Counted from the first letter of the stretch, positions 32,292 through 44,666 are shown. The stretch: DNA of 64,000 nt from Oncomelania hupensis (GCA_036898135.1 CM072519.1:43402839-43466838), one strand, 5' to 3'. Notes: generated from the sequence alone by a model not told the origin. Numbers and translations are program-made.

Positions 32292-33069
32292 CTGGTCCGC
32301 GTGACTCATTTTGGGTCTCTATATTCAATATTAATATTCGCAATTCTACGTTGTAGTTTTTTTCGAATAAGGAACGAAAGGTTGAGATAGGTTTTCAAGT
32401 ACTAAATCACTTTTCAACGTTCTCACCTAATAATAATAATAATTATTATTATAATTATTATAATAATTTTTTTTAAAGTCAACAGAAAAAAACAAGTGGT
32501 GCTTAAAAGCTTATTTATTTGCAATGAAACTCAGAATGCTGTATCTTTTGCAACACATCATGAACAAAAGTTTGTTTTTCTTTCCTATATCACTATATAT
32601 CATCCTGTGTCATTATGTGTAGCATTTTGTAAACTGATTCACGGCCTGGAAAAAACATGTTCTCCCTTTTCAATATGTGTATGTTATTCATGATGTGGAT
32701 TATTTATATATTACTCGTACAGTCCATGCTATGCTAGCATGTTCGGTGCGCTCCACACGAGAAATAAAGGCGGACAAATAATGAAATGTTGATGTTGTAT
32801 TTTAATCAGTAAACATTATCTTTGATCTTGCAACCTCCCAGCATTCAATGCATCCGTAATAACCTTTCTCTGGGTTTTATATCTTTGTACCGTGCATTGG
32901 TGGATCTATATAAAAATATTGCATATCAAGGCATCCCTCTTCTTCCTCTTCCAGTCACGGATTAAAAGCAGCGACGTTTTGTGTAACTGTTTGCGTTGTG
33001 TCTGCAACACTGTATCTGTGATCTTATAATTCAATCCTTGTGCTGTATCTTTCAGCATGGCGCCACACG
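32292..33069. other. Convergent 3' region between the glycosyltransferase and the secreted-protein gene
   Basis: AT-rich, with an (ATA/TAT)-type inverted tract near 32430-32465. Contains no coding sequence that I can support. Confidence 0.5.
32763..32768 (+). promoter_or_regulatory. Candidate polyadenylation signal AATAAA of the glycosyltransferase gene
   Basis: Located 472 nt after the stop codon in an otherwise unremarkable 3' UTR-like stretch. Confidence 0.45.
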
Positions 33070-34988
33070 TTATTTATTTTGTTTCTGATCTTCAAGAGGA
33101 GGACCGAGAGTGGCGTTACCTGTAGCCAAACCGTCAAGTTCTACCTTGTGGCGGTTAGAAGCTTCGCCCTGAGCCGGTTCGTGATGAAAGAGCGTTGCGC
33201 CTTTCATTCGGTTTCTCAGTTGCCTTCGCCGTCTGTCCAAAGAACCCCTGATCCTTTTGATCCAGGAAGCGCCCGCCTTTTGTTCTTCACTTCCGGGGTT
33301 CTTATCCATCTTATCGTTTTCATTGTCATGTCTGACACCGAACTCATCGTTTTCATGGTTCTTATTGTTGTCAACGGCTTCTTTTTCATTGTTCTTATAT
33401 TCCTCGGCAGATTCACCTTCGTGGTTCTCAGATTCATGAAAACTTTCGTCTTCATCGTTGCCGAGCTCCAGTTCACCAGAATTGTCACTTCCAAAACGCC
33501 CAGCTTCTTCAAATCTTACACGTTCGTGATTCCCATACTCACCAAAGTTCTCTGTTTGGTTTCCCCCCAAGTGTTCATCGTCCCTCTTCTTCGATTCCTC
33601 AACATCTTCCTTTTCAAAGCTGCCAAGACCATTGAAGGATTGATCGCCACGGTTCTCCTCTAAATCCTCTTTAGGGTTTTCGGGTTCATCATATCTCTCA
33701 TTTTCATCAAAGGTTTTACCCTCATGGTTTTCAACATCAAAGTTTTCATCAATTTTTTCAGCGTGATCAGGCTTCCTTTCTTCCTGATCGTGAAGGACGA
33801 CTTTAGGCTGTTTAGCACTTTCTTCAGAAGCATACAGACTTTGGTAGAGCGGCATTTGGTTTGGGAATTCAGTTAGTGTCATCAGATTCGACGATACGCT
33901 CTTAGCATCGCCCTTATCGAAGCTAGATGTGAGTTTGGAAGGAATAGGGATTGGTACTTCTGAATCAAGAGAAGGCACACCTATTTCTTTTGTTATTTTT
34001 TCTGACTCCGAACGAGACAAATTTATTTCTGCGATTGGATCTTCTGATCCGAGGCAGGGAACATTCGTTGGAGCATCTGACTCCAAACAAGGCAAGTGTA
34101 CATCGTGTGACTCACCCTCTAATAAGTGGCTAAAGTCTTGAGCCGCTGGTGAAAGCGCATATTCTTCTTCATCAAAAGTGTCGTGAACATGGCTAGAAGA
34201 TCTTGTAAGCTGGGTATTATACTCTTCATCGCTTCTAAAACCTTCAGCGGTCTGCGTGCCGTTGGTTATGCCCGGACACTGGTATTCTGGAACAGAGGGG
34301 CAGATTTCTAAAGCGGGGCATTGCAAGTAAGCTGCAACATGAGGGGCATCAAATTTGCACGTTTTTAGCAAGAAATCTGGATCATCGCTTGTTTGGTGGG
34401 TGGAGGTGCTGCTGGTAGCTGGTGACAGCCCTAGGTTGTAGACCTGTTGGAACTGGTCTTCAAGTGATCGCTTGGTCATCATTTCAGAAGACTCACTGTT
34501 GAAAACTACCTTAGTCACCCCTACGGCGCATACATCGCTTCCCAGCTTGATAATATCAACCAGCTCTTTTGCTGAACAAGAATTCGAGACGTCACGAACG
34601 AAAATGTCCACACAAAAGTTGACATGATTTCGAGGATTCTTTTCTCTTACAATTTCTAACGCCGTGATGGGACATGTACGCTGCTCTGTAGACAGCAACC
34701 AGTCAGCAAACTTATTCCCTTGATCGCCCTCTCCAATGATGACACGAAGCTGGTACCTCAACTCAGCTAATTCGGGAGACAAGAAAGACTCTGCATCATT
34801 TAGTTGTCCTCTTGGGATGCAGGTGTCCGGCTTCTGCGTTCGGATTGACGATTCAACGCGCTGCTGCGGTGAACATGCAGATGGGGTAAAATCTTTGTCC
34901 CTCGCCTCTGGCATAAAATCTTTCAGGATTTCATCAGGATCTTGGTAGACGCAGAGAGAAGTGACTGGTAGGTTTTCTTTGCCAATAC
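33070..34988 (-). CDS. Secreted acidic protein, main coding exon
   Basis: Acceptor ATGTTTGCAG|GT. A 639-codon open stretch, exceptional for this window. The plus-strand frame over part of it (33040-33663) is a shadow. Confidence 0.85.
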
Positions 34989-35503
34989 CTGCAAACATTG
35001 AGATAATAATGAGAAACCAATGTGTTCATGCACCAAAAGAACGCTGATTTGAGACAAAAACAAGACAAAACGACACATTGCACATTTTTTAGCTAAACTC
35101 TTCTTCAGGCGGACAAAACAAAAAACAGCGAGATAAAAGAACCCGTGATCATTGTGTAGACGTGGGCTCAAAACACTAATGCATAATGATACACCGGATG
35201 CGGAAGTTCGGGATTATCAAACTCGGGTAAGAGTTGTATCGCTATGAAAAGAAGGGGACTGAGTAGATGCAGCAATTTAGAAATGCCGCCCTACGAAATC
35301 TGTCAGTTTGAATCCCAAAACCACGACGTTCCATAGTGCCAATCTCTTATCAACTCGTTTAAATACACCGTTGAGTAGGGGATAGTAGGGATGATAAACT
35401 GACCTTCTTCATCGTCGTCGACCCTCCTATAGCTTGTAAGATTCCAACCTATCACATTGGAAGCGATGACCATCAGTAGCAGAGCTAAGGAAGCGAGCTT
35501 CAT
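33070..35503 (-). CDS. Secreted, strongly acidic 672-aa protein, two coding exons
   Basis: CDS parts 35503-35404 and 34988-33070, GT-AG joined, phases matching (100 + 1,919 nt = 673 codons with TAA stop). Residues 1-19 look like a signal peptide (MKLASLALLLMVIASNVIG). A folded-looking domain (about 110-200) has four cysteines in the order TCP, NFC, NSC, DVC. After it comes a long low-complexity half rich in Glu, Asp, Asn and Ser (about 240-600), with GESHDVHLPCLESD-like short repeats. The tail is basic and contains RGSLDRRRRQLRNR, a possible furin-type cleavage site, followed by a Gly/Pro-rich end. I do not recognise the family. Acidic secreted proteins of this style can bind calcium or mineral, but that is only a suggestion. 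The intron is 415 bp. An acceptor at 35522 implies an upstream 5' UTR exon. Confidence 0.8.
35404..35503 (-). CDS. Secreted acidic protein, signal-peptide exon
   Basis: ATG at 35503 inside an exon opening at 35521 (acceptor TACTTTCAG). Donor GAAGAAG|GTCAGT. It encodes the signal peptide and a short acidic stretch (SYRRVDDDEE). Confidence 0.75.
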
Positions 35504-35536
35504 CCTTTCTGCTGATCGAATCTGAAAGTAAACGTC

Positions 35537-35539
<3 letters not shown>

Positions 35540-35596
<57 letters not shown>

Positions 35597-35612
35597 TAAT
35601 AATAATAATAAT
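35540..35612 (+). repeat. (AAT)n microsatellite
   Basis: About 24 ATA/AAT units just upstream of the signal-peptide exon. Confidence 0.9.
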
Positions 35613-35855
35613 ATGCACGCGCTTTTTTTTTCAATAGAACTCGGAGCGCAGCAATCTAAGCAGATTGTTATTACAAAAAAACTGAAAGAAATACAATCTT
35701 TACTACTTTCAATACCAACGACAATCACCTAACCATCTAAGTGTTAGGCAGTGTGATATTGTCAGTTGGGATGGGAAATCTCACGGACTTTAAACTTTAA
35801 TAGTTTACCTCGAAATACCCCCAGCGATCCTCCGATTCTTCTACTTATTCACTAA

Positions 35856-36027
35856 TTAGGATGTGGTCTGAGCATCTGAAGGTGGTTGAGACGGTGGAGG
35901 TGGAGGTGGAGGTGGTGGTGGCGGCGGCGGCGGCGGTGGCGGAGGAGGTGGTTGTTGAGGGGGTAAAATGTGGGGTCCTGGCGCGATAATGAATAAGGGT
36001 GGAGGTGGAGGAAATGGAGGTCCTACG
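35856..36027 (-). CDS. Possible terminal exon of a proline-rich protein
   Basis: Acceptor GCCGTTATAG|C, then 56 sense codons to TAA. It reads VGPPFPPPPPLFIIAPGP, then a run of about nineteen prolines, then SQPPSDAQTTS. Synonymous variation (CCT, CCA, CCG) within the run is more than a pure microsatellite would give. No upstream exon with a compatible phase was fixed; proline-rich frames occur at about 36140-36330. A repeat with no coding role is the alternative. Confidence 0.35.
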
Positions 36028-36347
36028 CTATAACGGCGAGGTAGTGGGTTAGTTATGGTGGGTTAGTTATGGTTACTGGAAAGAGGAGAAAGATACTAAT
36101 AAACCATTATTCATCTGGGCAGGGGATGGGGGATGCGCGAGGTGGGGTGGAAACGTGGGGAAGGTGTGGACCTGCATGCGTATGGGTGAAGGCAAGAGAG
36201 TAAGGGTTACAAGTCGCCTTAAGGGGACGGAGTAGGGGTAACAGGGGTGGAAGGGGGGGGCCGTTGGGAAGGGTGTCTTGATCGATCTTGTTTTCTGCAA
36301 AAGATTCCAATAACGTTTGAAATATAACTTGGATACAATTTTTACTG

Positions 36348-36807
36348 GACACTATTTTTGTAAGTAATAATTTTAAAATGTCTAGAACTTACGTTACATT
36401 GTAAATCATTATAATAGCCAATTCTAGCGTAAAGGACGACGTCTGTTTTAGATCTGGCAGAAACTATCAGGCCTATCTTTGTCTTAGTCTCACGTAAACT
36501 ACATTTTTTTAAAAAGTATATAATTTCTTAAAGTAGATTGATTAAACTTTCACAATTAGTCACACATAAGCCATATTATTTGTATTTTGTAAAAATATAC
36601 GGGGTTGCTGTGGTCTGCTTGTTCACTTCTTCTTCGTCTTTGTCTTCTTCTCGTGGACCTATACATATTGCATTCTTTCTACATCTGCCATAATCTCAAC
36701 AGTTGTTTTCATCATCGTTTTAAAAGCATTGTTTTATAGTCGAACATTCGGTGGATAGATGTCGCGCATCTTATCGTAATTATTTTACTGCTACATGCTA
36801 ATTTTTC

Positions 36808-36895
<88 letters not shown>

Positions 36896-38505
36896 ATGAA
36901 CGATGTAAATTAGTGCTTCTAGCTTCAAGTATGAGTAGAAAGCTTTAGGAAGCACAGAAACTAGGTTCGCAGTTCTTTTTCGTAGGAAAACCCCCATTCT
37001 ATGTCATAACTTTTGCTTTTCCGGAAGGTCACAACCTCATTTGCATTACGCAGAAAACTTCCCTGAGTGAAAATGCGGAATTTTCATAATTTTGACGAAT
37101 TGTGATTACATCTAAATTTCTTGGTTGTTGTTTTTTTTTTGTTTTTTTTTGTTTGTTTTTTTTTGGGGGGGTGGGGGGGTGGGGGTTGGGTTGGGTTTTT
37201 TTTGGTACATTTCGGGTCAATTATTATAAACGTAAGCATGAATAAATGTTTTGACTGTATTATTTATCTCACCACTTGTTCTTGATTCATTCAAATAGGT
37301 GTGCTTTGCTCCGAAAAATGGTGCTGTTCTTGGGCTGCTCTTGCTTTCAGATCATGTAAATTGGCGGAGGAGTTTGTGGTCCCGATTGAGATTTGCAACA
37401 TAAGTTTTGCATTATGTCTAGGTTTCAAGTGTCTCCTTTGGGCATGGTAAAGATGTAAAATCACTTTTCTAGTGTATAAAATCTGCACGACCAGCCCTTG
37501 GTTTAGATGAAACCTATACTACTAGGTTCGTAGGCCTAAACGAGCTAGTTAGTAGGCTAGCGTAGGCAATTAACACAAGTTGGCGCTATAGAAGCTCTCT
37601 AATTTGTGTTTAATAAATTTAAAAAAAAAATAAATAAATAAATTTAAAAAAGGCAAAAGAAAAAATTATCAATGCTCTATTCTAAACTTCAACTAAACTT
37701 TCGTGGGTAAAAGTGTCTGTTTTAGCCCGTGATGAACAAAATCTATAGACTCGTGCGTTTTCGAGGAAAACAACCTCCGCAAATTAGAGAGTTACGATGG
37801 CATTTACCTCCCCTAGATAAGGACGCACACGATTTCGTCTGCAACTGAAGGCGCTGCCGCTTCAGAACTACATGCACGAATAAAAGTTCATAAGGATTTC
37901 CCGATTGCATAACCGGAAATGAAAGGGATCACTACGAACCAAGTTTCGCTGGTCGATTGGTTTTCTATTTTCTTCTGGAAATTTCGAACAACCCTTTGAT
38001 TTTGCGGCATATTCCAAACACATAATCTAGTCTGTCTTCTGAATCTTAACTATTTCAAGAGATGATGCAAAAATGTACGCCCTAGCAGCAAAACCAAATG
38101 GACAGTAAACTGACAACCCAAATAAAAAGCAAAATAAAACTAGAAATAAGGCCCGTACTCACTCATGCATCCATGGTATTTATTGGGATGACGTAGTTGT
38201 TGCGTCATCTTGTCTATTTGACGTCAATGTCGATCTTTGCTTTTTCATAGGCGCTTGACTTGAATGATTTACGGTACCTTATGTATTGGAGAGAGAGATG
38301 CCACAGACTTTTATAAAAACTAAAAGAGAGAAGAAGGATGTGGGGATTTTTCTCCGTTTGAATAGTGTGTAGATCATATACTCGCGGTTATTCGCGTTAA
38401 ATTATTTCTACTATAACAATGTCATAGTGCTTTGATGTCATAATTGACATCACAAGTATTGCACTCGATGTCATTATCATTTTAAAAAAAAAAAAACTAC
38501 AACAA
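36348..38505. other. Spacer with a (CT)n tract, no gene seen
   Basis: (CT)n at 36812-36891 (about 40 units) and a T/G-homopolymer region at 37130-37200. The rest is AT-rich sequence without supported coding frames, splice pairs or named repeats. Confidence 0.5.
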
Positions 38506-38509
38506 CAAC

Positions 38510-40009
38510 AACAACAACTCCAAACTCCTCTCAAGTCATGTGAACTTGACCCCATGGCCACCAAATTTCTCTTTGAGCACCTTGACCTTTTACTTCCCAC
38601 TATTACCAACATTATGAACGAGTCTATTAGGCTTATATCTGGTATTGTTCCCCCTGAGTTCAAGACTGCTATCGTCAAGCCTTTATTGAAGAAATCCAAC
38701 CTCGATCGTAATGATCTGAATAATTACAGACCTATATCCAATCTTTCTTTTCTCTCTAAACTACTTGAACGTCTCATCCTTCAGCAACTTCTCACCCATA
38801 TATCTGATCACAGTCTTCTTACTTCTCATCAATCTGCTTACCGTCCTGGACAAAGCACAGAGACCGTTCTTCTTCGCGTTCTAAATGATCTTCTGATTTC
38901 TTTAGACAAAGACAAAATTTCAGTTCTTCTCTTGGATCTTTCGGCCGCTTTTGAAACTATCGATCATGAAATTCTGTTATCACGTCTCAATGACGATTTT
39001 GGAATCCAAAACAGTGCTCTTAACTGGTTTCGGTCTTATCTCTCAGAAAGAAACAAGCTGTTCTCGTAAACGGTATTAAATCTATCGCACAACCGCTTGA
39101 TTTTGGCGTTCCTCAAGGCTCTGTGCTTGGCCCTGTTCTGTTCATTCTGTACACCTCTCCTCTCTCACGTCTCATTAACTCACATTCTGTCCGCCACGAA
39201 ATGTATGCTGATGACACCCACTCAATCACTCTGACTCTCCTTCTAACTACAATCATTTAGTTCAGACCCTTCAAGACTGTGTTACTGAGGTAAAATTGTG
39301 GATGTCAAACAACGTCTCAAGCTAAATGATAACAAAACTGAGGCTCTCCGTGTTTCTCCATCATCTGCAGACCCCTCTTCTCTTCCCTCAACTATCACTG
39401 TTGGAACTACTTCTATTTCTTTTTCTGACACTGTTCGCGATCTTGGGTTTTTTCTCGATCAGGATCTCTCCATGCAGCAACACATTGCAAAAACTTGTCA
39501 GATTGCATACATTGAACTTAGACGCATAAGCTCCATTCGAAAGTATCTCACACAAGAAGCAACAAAAACACTAGTTAGCGCATGCATTCTGTCTAGATTA
39601 GATTATTGTAGGCTAATTCACTCCTTGTAGGTTGCACACAGAAAGTCCTTAGACCTCTTCAGCAAGTCCAAAACTCTGCAGCTAAACTCATCTTCAAAGC
39701 ACGGAAATCACAGCATTGCACGCCTCTCTTTCAAGAGCTACACTGGCTCCCAGTTGAACAACGAATTAAATATAAAACCTCATGTCTTTGCTACCACATC
39801 ATCTCTGGAACTTTTCCTAGCTATCTTTCCGAACTTTTGACTGTCTGTGTTCCTTCTCGGTCTCTCCGCTCGTCTGCAGATGAAAGGAGGTTCCGTGTAC
39901 CAGAATACCGCAGGGTGAGACACGGTGGTAGAGCTTTCAGTTTCTTCTCCGTTTAGACCTGGAACTCGCTACCTCGGTCCGTCCGTCACAGTCCTTTACT
40001 AGCGTCTTT
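38510..40009 (+). mobile_element. L2-like LINE, 5' part (split by an insertion)
   Basis: RT sequence in order: [76 protein letters not shown], then a thumb-like LKLNDNKTE and the C-terminal ELHWLPVEQRIKYK block. Frameshifts occur near 39065, 39230 and 39625. It breaks at TCTTT (40005-40009) and continues at 43527. Confidence 0.88.
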
Positions 40010-40544
40010 CAGGGGCGGACGAGGGGGGGGGTTTCCGGGGTTTCCGGAAACCCCCCCCCCCAGCCCCCCCCCCCCCAAAAAAAAAGGGTACGAGTATATT
40101 TGACCTCTCCCACAATATGCAAGCCCTCGCAATCTTCTCCATAAAAAACTTCAATCATTACAATCATTCTAAACAATCTCCAGACGAACACCATCTTTCG
40201 TGCTCCACAAAGAGCAAAGCTGATATTTCCCGTCTTCGGCGACATTCTAGTTATTTATTTATTTATTTATTTTATTTTTATTTTTATTATTTTTAAAGGG
40301 GGGGGGGGGGTGCGCCACGAGCGGAAGAAATGAAAAGAAAGAAAACGATATTCCTAATGGATCCTTCTTCTTCTCCTTCTTCTTGACTACCTCCTACAGC
40401 ATTGTGAAAATTACGTAGACGTTAAGGGTTTTGCGCTTAGGTATATTGTACAGAAAATATGAAAATCGCTGCCCGGGTGATCAGCTTGTGGGGTCATGGA
40501 TAGGGGATTGGGGTGAGGGGGGGGGTAAGGGGAGGGGGAGGGCT

Positions 40545-40826
40545 AGATCCGGGATTTGAACTCTTCCAGAGTTTGGCTGCGAACAGCCTCTTCTGGGAGA
40601 GCATTCCACTCGGCAATGGTGCGTGGAAAGAAGGTTTGTTGCCTGTATGCAGTTCTGCAGGAAGGCAGCTGGTACTGCTCAGAGTGCGTCTGGCGGGTAG
40701 TCTTCAGGGGCGGAGCAGGGGTGGGTTTCCTGGAGGATGTGATCACAGTTAGGCCTTTGTGCTGCTTGTAGAACAGGCAGTGTCTGGCTTGGCGGCAGCG
40801 ATCCTGGATAATATAATGGATTACGG
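40545..40826 (-). mobile_element. LINE C-terminal fragment
   Basis: The frame contains the signature RTIAEWNALPEEAV...LEEFKSRI, seen at the C-terminus of non-LTR retrotransposon ORF2. It is nested in the hAT-type element. Clade not determined. Confidence 0.6.
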
Positions 40827-41242
40827 CAGGAGTGCCCAATACGTCGATCGCGATTGACCGGTCCATCGCGAAGGCAGTGTGACTGAGTAGATCGCGTAGC
40901 AGTAAAAAAAAAATTGACGTCAGCCTATTATAAGACTATTATATGTTTTGCATTTTGGTGGTAGGTAGATCATTTTGGCTTGGTCATTTTAAAAGTACCT
41001 CGCATGCTGAAAAAGTCATAGTGTGGGCAACCCTGGCTTACATTGACGTTTTAGCAAAAAGACAAATAGTCAAAGTTCCGTCCATTTGCTTGCTTATTCC
41101 GACTCGCGCCAGCGTTTCAAAATGCCGCGAACGCCGTCGTTGAAGCCCTCCGATTCGAAAGGTGTGGCAAAGCTCAGTACATATTTTGGGAGCAAAGGAG
41201 GTAATTATTATTTTGATAATTTAATCTTACAAGTAAATAACA
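40827..41242 (+). mobile_element. End of a second hAT-like element (CAGGAGTGCCCAAT terminus)
   Basis: Starts CAGGAGTGCCCAATACGTCG followed by CGATCGCGATTGACCGG, typical of hAT/Charlie-like ends. A short frame near 41122 (MPRTPSLKPSDSKGV...YFGSKGG) resembles a transposase N-terminus. It is cut at 41242 by the RTE-like LINE. No opposite end was seen. Confidence 0.45.
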
Positions 41243-43440
41243 TATCCTATCCTATCCCATAACTCGGAGGTCGTAGCGGCACCACAGATGATCGTTTAAC
41301 CAACGTACTCCATCTTTCCCTGTCCTCAGCAACCCTGATTGTTTCGCTCAGTGTCAAACCAGTCCAGTCTCGAATGTTGTCATCCCACCTCTTATTCGGT
41401 CTCCCTCTTCTTCTACCTTCTTGCACTGTGCCTTGCAGGATGGTCTTTGCAAGACCTGATGATCTGGTAACATGGCCATACCATCTGAGTTTCCGTTTTT
41501 TCACCACTGTGAGCAGGTCGTCGTGTTGTCCAATGTCTTGTGTGATGGTCTGTCGGACTTCGTGGTTGGTGATGTTCTGGGTATAGGAAATGCCCAGACG
41601 TCCTCTGCAGCACCTCATCTCCATGCTTTGTATTCTTTGTTGGAGATCTGCTGTGAGGGTCCATGTTTCGCAAGCATATAGGAAGATGGAGATGACAAGG
41701 GAGCGCATAAGCCTTACCTTAGAATGTAGACTGATGGCCCTGTCTTTCCAAATTGGCTTCAACCTCGCCAGGGCAGCAGTTGTCTGATACAATGGCTCCT
41801 AAATATTTGAAGCTATGCACTGTGTTGAGGGATTGGCCTTGGACTTTGATGTCTGTGTTGATGCCATGGGTGTCGTTGGTCATCATTTTGGTCTTCTCTG
41901 CACTTATTTCCATTCAATAAGCTCTGGAGGTGGTGTCTCTGTACCAGCCGTTCAAATTCTTGTTCCTCTCCAGCCAATCCATCAATGTCATCCGCAAAAC
42001 GAAGGTTGGAGATTGCTCTTCCCCCTATGCTGACTGTGCCTTTGTGGTCTGCAAGGGCATCTGACATGATGCGCTCTAGGAAGATGTTGAAGAGTGCTGG
42101 AGAAAGTAGGCATCCCTGACGCACACCGATTGTTGTTCTGAACCAGTTTCCGATGGCGCTGTTGTAGAGGACTGCACTGGTAGCCTTGTCATACAGGCTT
42201 TTGATGACTTCAACAATTTTAGGGCTGATGTTGTACACTCTCATGGTTGCCCACAGAGCTGCATGCCAGACTCGGTCAAACGCCTTTTTGATGTCTACGA
42301 ACACATGATATAGATTTTGTTGGTTCTGTTATTCTGAGGTTGAAAATCTGTTCAGTGGTAATTCGCCCTGCCCTAAATCCTCCTTGCTCTTCAGCTATGA
42401 TTTGTTCAGCTTGGGGTTTCAACCTGTTGAGTATTGTTTTCAGGAGGACCTTGCTGGGATGGCTGATGAGGCTGATGGTGCGGTAGTTTTCACATTCCTG
42501 AAGGTTACCTTTTTTGGGAAGAGTGATGACAAGCGACTGGGTCCATGGTGTAGGCCACTCCCCACTCTGCCACATCTTGTTACACATAATGGCGAGTGCG
42601 TCGATCATCGCTTCTCCTCCTGCTTGAAGGGTATGTTGTCCACTCCCGCTGACTTCCCCTTCTTCAGGGATTGCACTGCTGCCTCAACATCTCGGAGAAT
42701 TGGGAAGATTTCTTCTTCTTCTCTGTTCTCTGGACATGCTAGAACTGATGGGTCTCCGTTTGGTTTGTGGTTGTAAAGGTCAGAGCAGTACTCTGTCCAT
42801 CTGTCGAAGACTTCTTGTTCTTCTGTAAGGCATAAGCCACTTGCTTTGGATCGTGGAGACCTTGGGCTGTTTAACACTTGTCAGCGACTTTACAGTCTGG
42901 TAGGCCTTCTTGCTGTTGTTCTTGTTCAGACTGTTCTCTATTTCCTGGCATTGAGCTTCTATCCAGTTCTCCTTTGCTGTGCGCATGCCTTTTCGGATGT
43001 CATTGTTGATTTTTCGGTAGGCATCAGCTCCCTGTCAGGTGTTCTTTTTTCTTTTTCATCTCTCTTCGTTTATCACACAGGTCCAAAAGTTCAGGTGTGA
43101 TCCACAGCTTCTTCTTTGACCGGTGCTTTACAAGGGTCTCCGTGGCGGCATCTGTCACAGCTAAGTTGAAGGTGTTGGTCATGGTGTTGACATCTACTTC
43201 ATCAGCTCCCAAAATGAGCAGTGGTGCAAATTTCACTCCAATTGTGGCCTGAAATATTTCTGTCATCTCCGGGTCTTGCAGTTTGTCCAGGTAGAACTTC
43301 AGTCTAGTGCACTTTAATTGCTGTGTGGACTCTCTTCAAGTGAAGCCGGAAAGACATCATCACAAGATTGTGGTCACTTCCGATGTCTGCTCCTGGAAAA
43401 GTGCGTGTCCTGCCAATGTTGATGCTTGATCTGAAGCGTT
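41243..43440 (-). mobile_element. RTE-like LINE, most complete copy in the window
   Basis: Minus strand, from the endonuclease end (GSDHNLVMMSFRLHL) through RT (LPKKGNLQECENYRTISLI, GGFRAGRITTEQIF, KKAFDRVWH, GVRQGCLLSP, FADDIDGLAG) to the C-terminal block (RSLVISIFLYACETWTL, KKRKLRWYGHVTR, RRRGRPNKRWDDNIRDWTGL). The 3' end has a tail of GGATA-type units (41246-41262). Several frameshifts; 5' truncated. Assignment to the RTE clade rests on the block style and the microsatellite tail, not on a tree. Confidence 0.85.
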
Positions 43441-43526
43441 TCTTGACCATCATTAACATTTACCGAGTAAATCCCTTTAATATAATTTTGGAAACCCTCC
43501 CCCAAAAACTAACTGATCCGCCCCTG

Positions 43527-43719
43527 TCTTTTAAAATGAACTTGAAGACGCATCTTTTTAGAGAGGCCTTTTCTTAGGCGCCATGAGTGAGTGTTGTTAG
43601 TTATTTTTGGTGTTGGGATGTGTATGTGGTTGCGTGTTATTGACCAATGTATGCAAGTTGTGTTTACATTTGTTTGTGTAAAGCGCTTTGTGATTTTGGA
43701 AAGCGCTGTATAAATTGCC

Positions 43720-43797
<78 letters not shown>
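43527..43797 (+). mobile_element. L2-like LINE, 3' end and (TTA)n tail
   Basis: Continuation of 38510-40009: codons for MNLKTHLFREAFS, stop, then the 3' UTR ending GTAAAGCGCTTTGTGATTTT / GGAAAGCGCTGTATAAATTG, then about 25 TTA units. Confidence 0.85.
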
Positions 43798-43893
43798 CGA
43801 CGCTGTCGTCGTCGGACATAAGCTTTCATAGATAAGGGAACAAACTCTTTCACTCTTCAATACGCGGAGTTAAGAAAACAGTTACTTCCCTTC

Positions 43894-43897
<4 letters not shown>

Positions 43898-43951
<54 letters not shown>

Positions 43952-43964
43952 GTTACTTTCCTTC

Positions 43965-44016
<52 letters not shown>
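43898..44016 (+). repeat. Two (CT)n tracts separated by a duplicated ACAGTTACTT block
   Basis: (TC)n at 43898-43948 and 43968-44016, each preceded by ACAGTTACTTYCCTTCTCAT. This is a local duplication of block plus microsatellite. Confidence 0.8.
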
Positions 44017-44019
<3 letters not shown>

Positions 44020-44422
44020 CTACATATTTATCTCAGGTATATTCTTACCTCTACCATTCAGTTTTTCTTCTTGATATGATGATGGTGGTGGTGGCGTTGG
44101 TGGAGTGGGAGAAGGTGGTAGTGGTGTCCACTGCTCAGATCAGTCGAGTCGTCTCGAAGAATGCTCAGTGCGCATAAGAAGAAATACAAGGAAATGACAA
44201 TGATAGTACTGAGAACGTCTGATGGGACAAGCGTTAAAGAAGAAGACAACAGCGTCAGTGGTGCCTGGTAGTAAATGATTCAATGAGAGGCAAATGTGTG
44301 AGTGTCTGGCAATGCATGTGAATGGCTTGCCATCTCGTTTTATTTTATAAAATATTATTTCCTCTCTCTATCTATCTATCTCTCTCTCCCTCCCACCTTC
44401 TTTCCCCTACCTCTCCCTCTAG

Positions 44423-44628
44423 TAATTTCACGAATTACCGATCTATATAAACCACATTTGATTCAATTGCTTGATTCGGTTGAATTAGGGATCTCAGTAA
44501 AAATAAGCTCTTTGGTTGAATGCCCGGAATTACACAACATGATTTCTCGACTTTTATGTTATCGAGCTAATTTCACTGGAACTTTAAGAGAAAAGAGAAA
44601 TATCAAATTGCGCATCTTTGAACAATAA
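44423..44628 (+). CDS. Possible terminal exon, product unknown
   Basis: Pyrimidine-rich acceptor CTCTCCCTCTAG at 44411-44422, then an open frame ending in TAA at 44628 with peptide segments such as DLYKPHLIQLLDSVELG and KISSLVECPELHNMISRLL. The composition is protein-like, but no partner exon or homologue is recognised. Confidence 0.25.
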
Positions 44629-44664
44629 TTAAATCTGCCATAAGTCTTGATATCTGGAACTAGA

Positions 44665-44666
<2 letters not shown>

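Larger units (their letters stand above)
40010..43526 (+). mobile_element. hAT-type element inserted into the L2-like LINE
   Basis: Terminal inverted repeats CAGGGGCGGA (40010) and TCCGCCCCTG (ending 43526), flanked by TCTTT at 40005-40009 and 43527-43531. The LINE frame continues across the two flanks once one TCTTT is discounted. No transposase of its own was recognised; the interior holds other repeats (40545-40826, 40827-41242, 41243-43440). Confidence 0.72.

Noticed and set aside
33040..33663. 207-codon hydrophobic plus-strand frame
   Set aside because: Antisense shadow of the acidic secreted-protein exon; Glu/Asp codons read backwards give Phe/Leu/Val.
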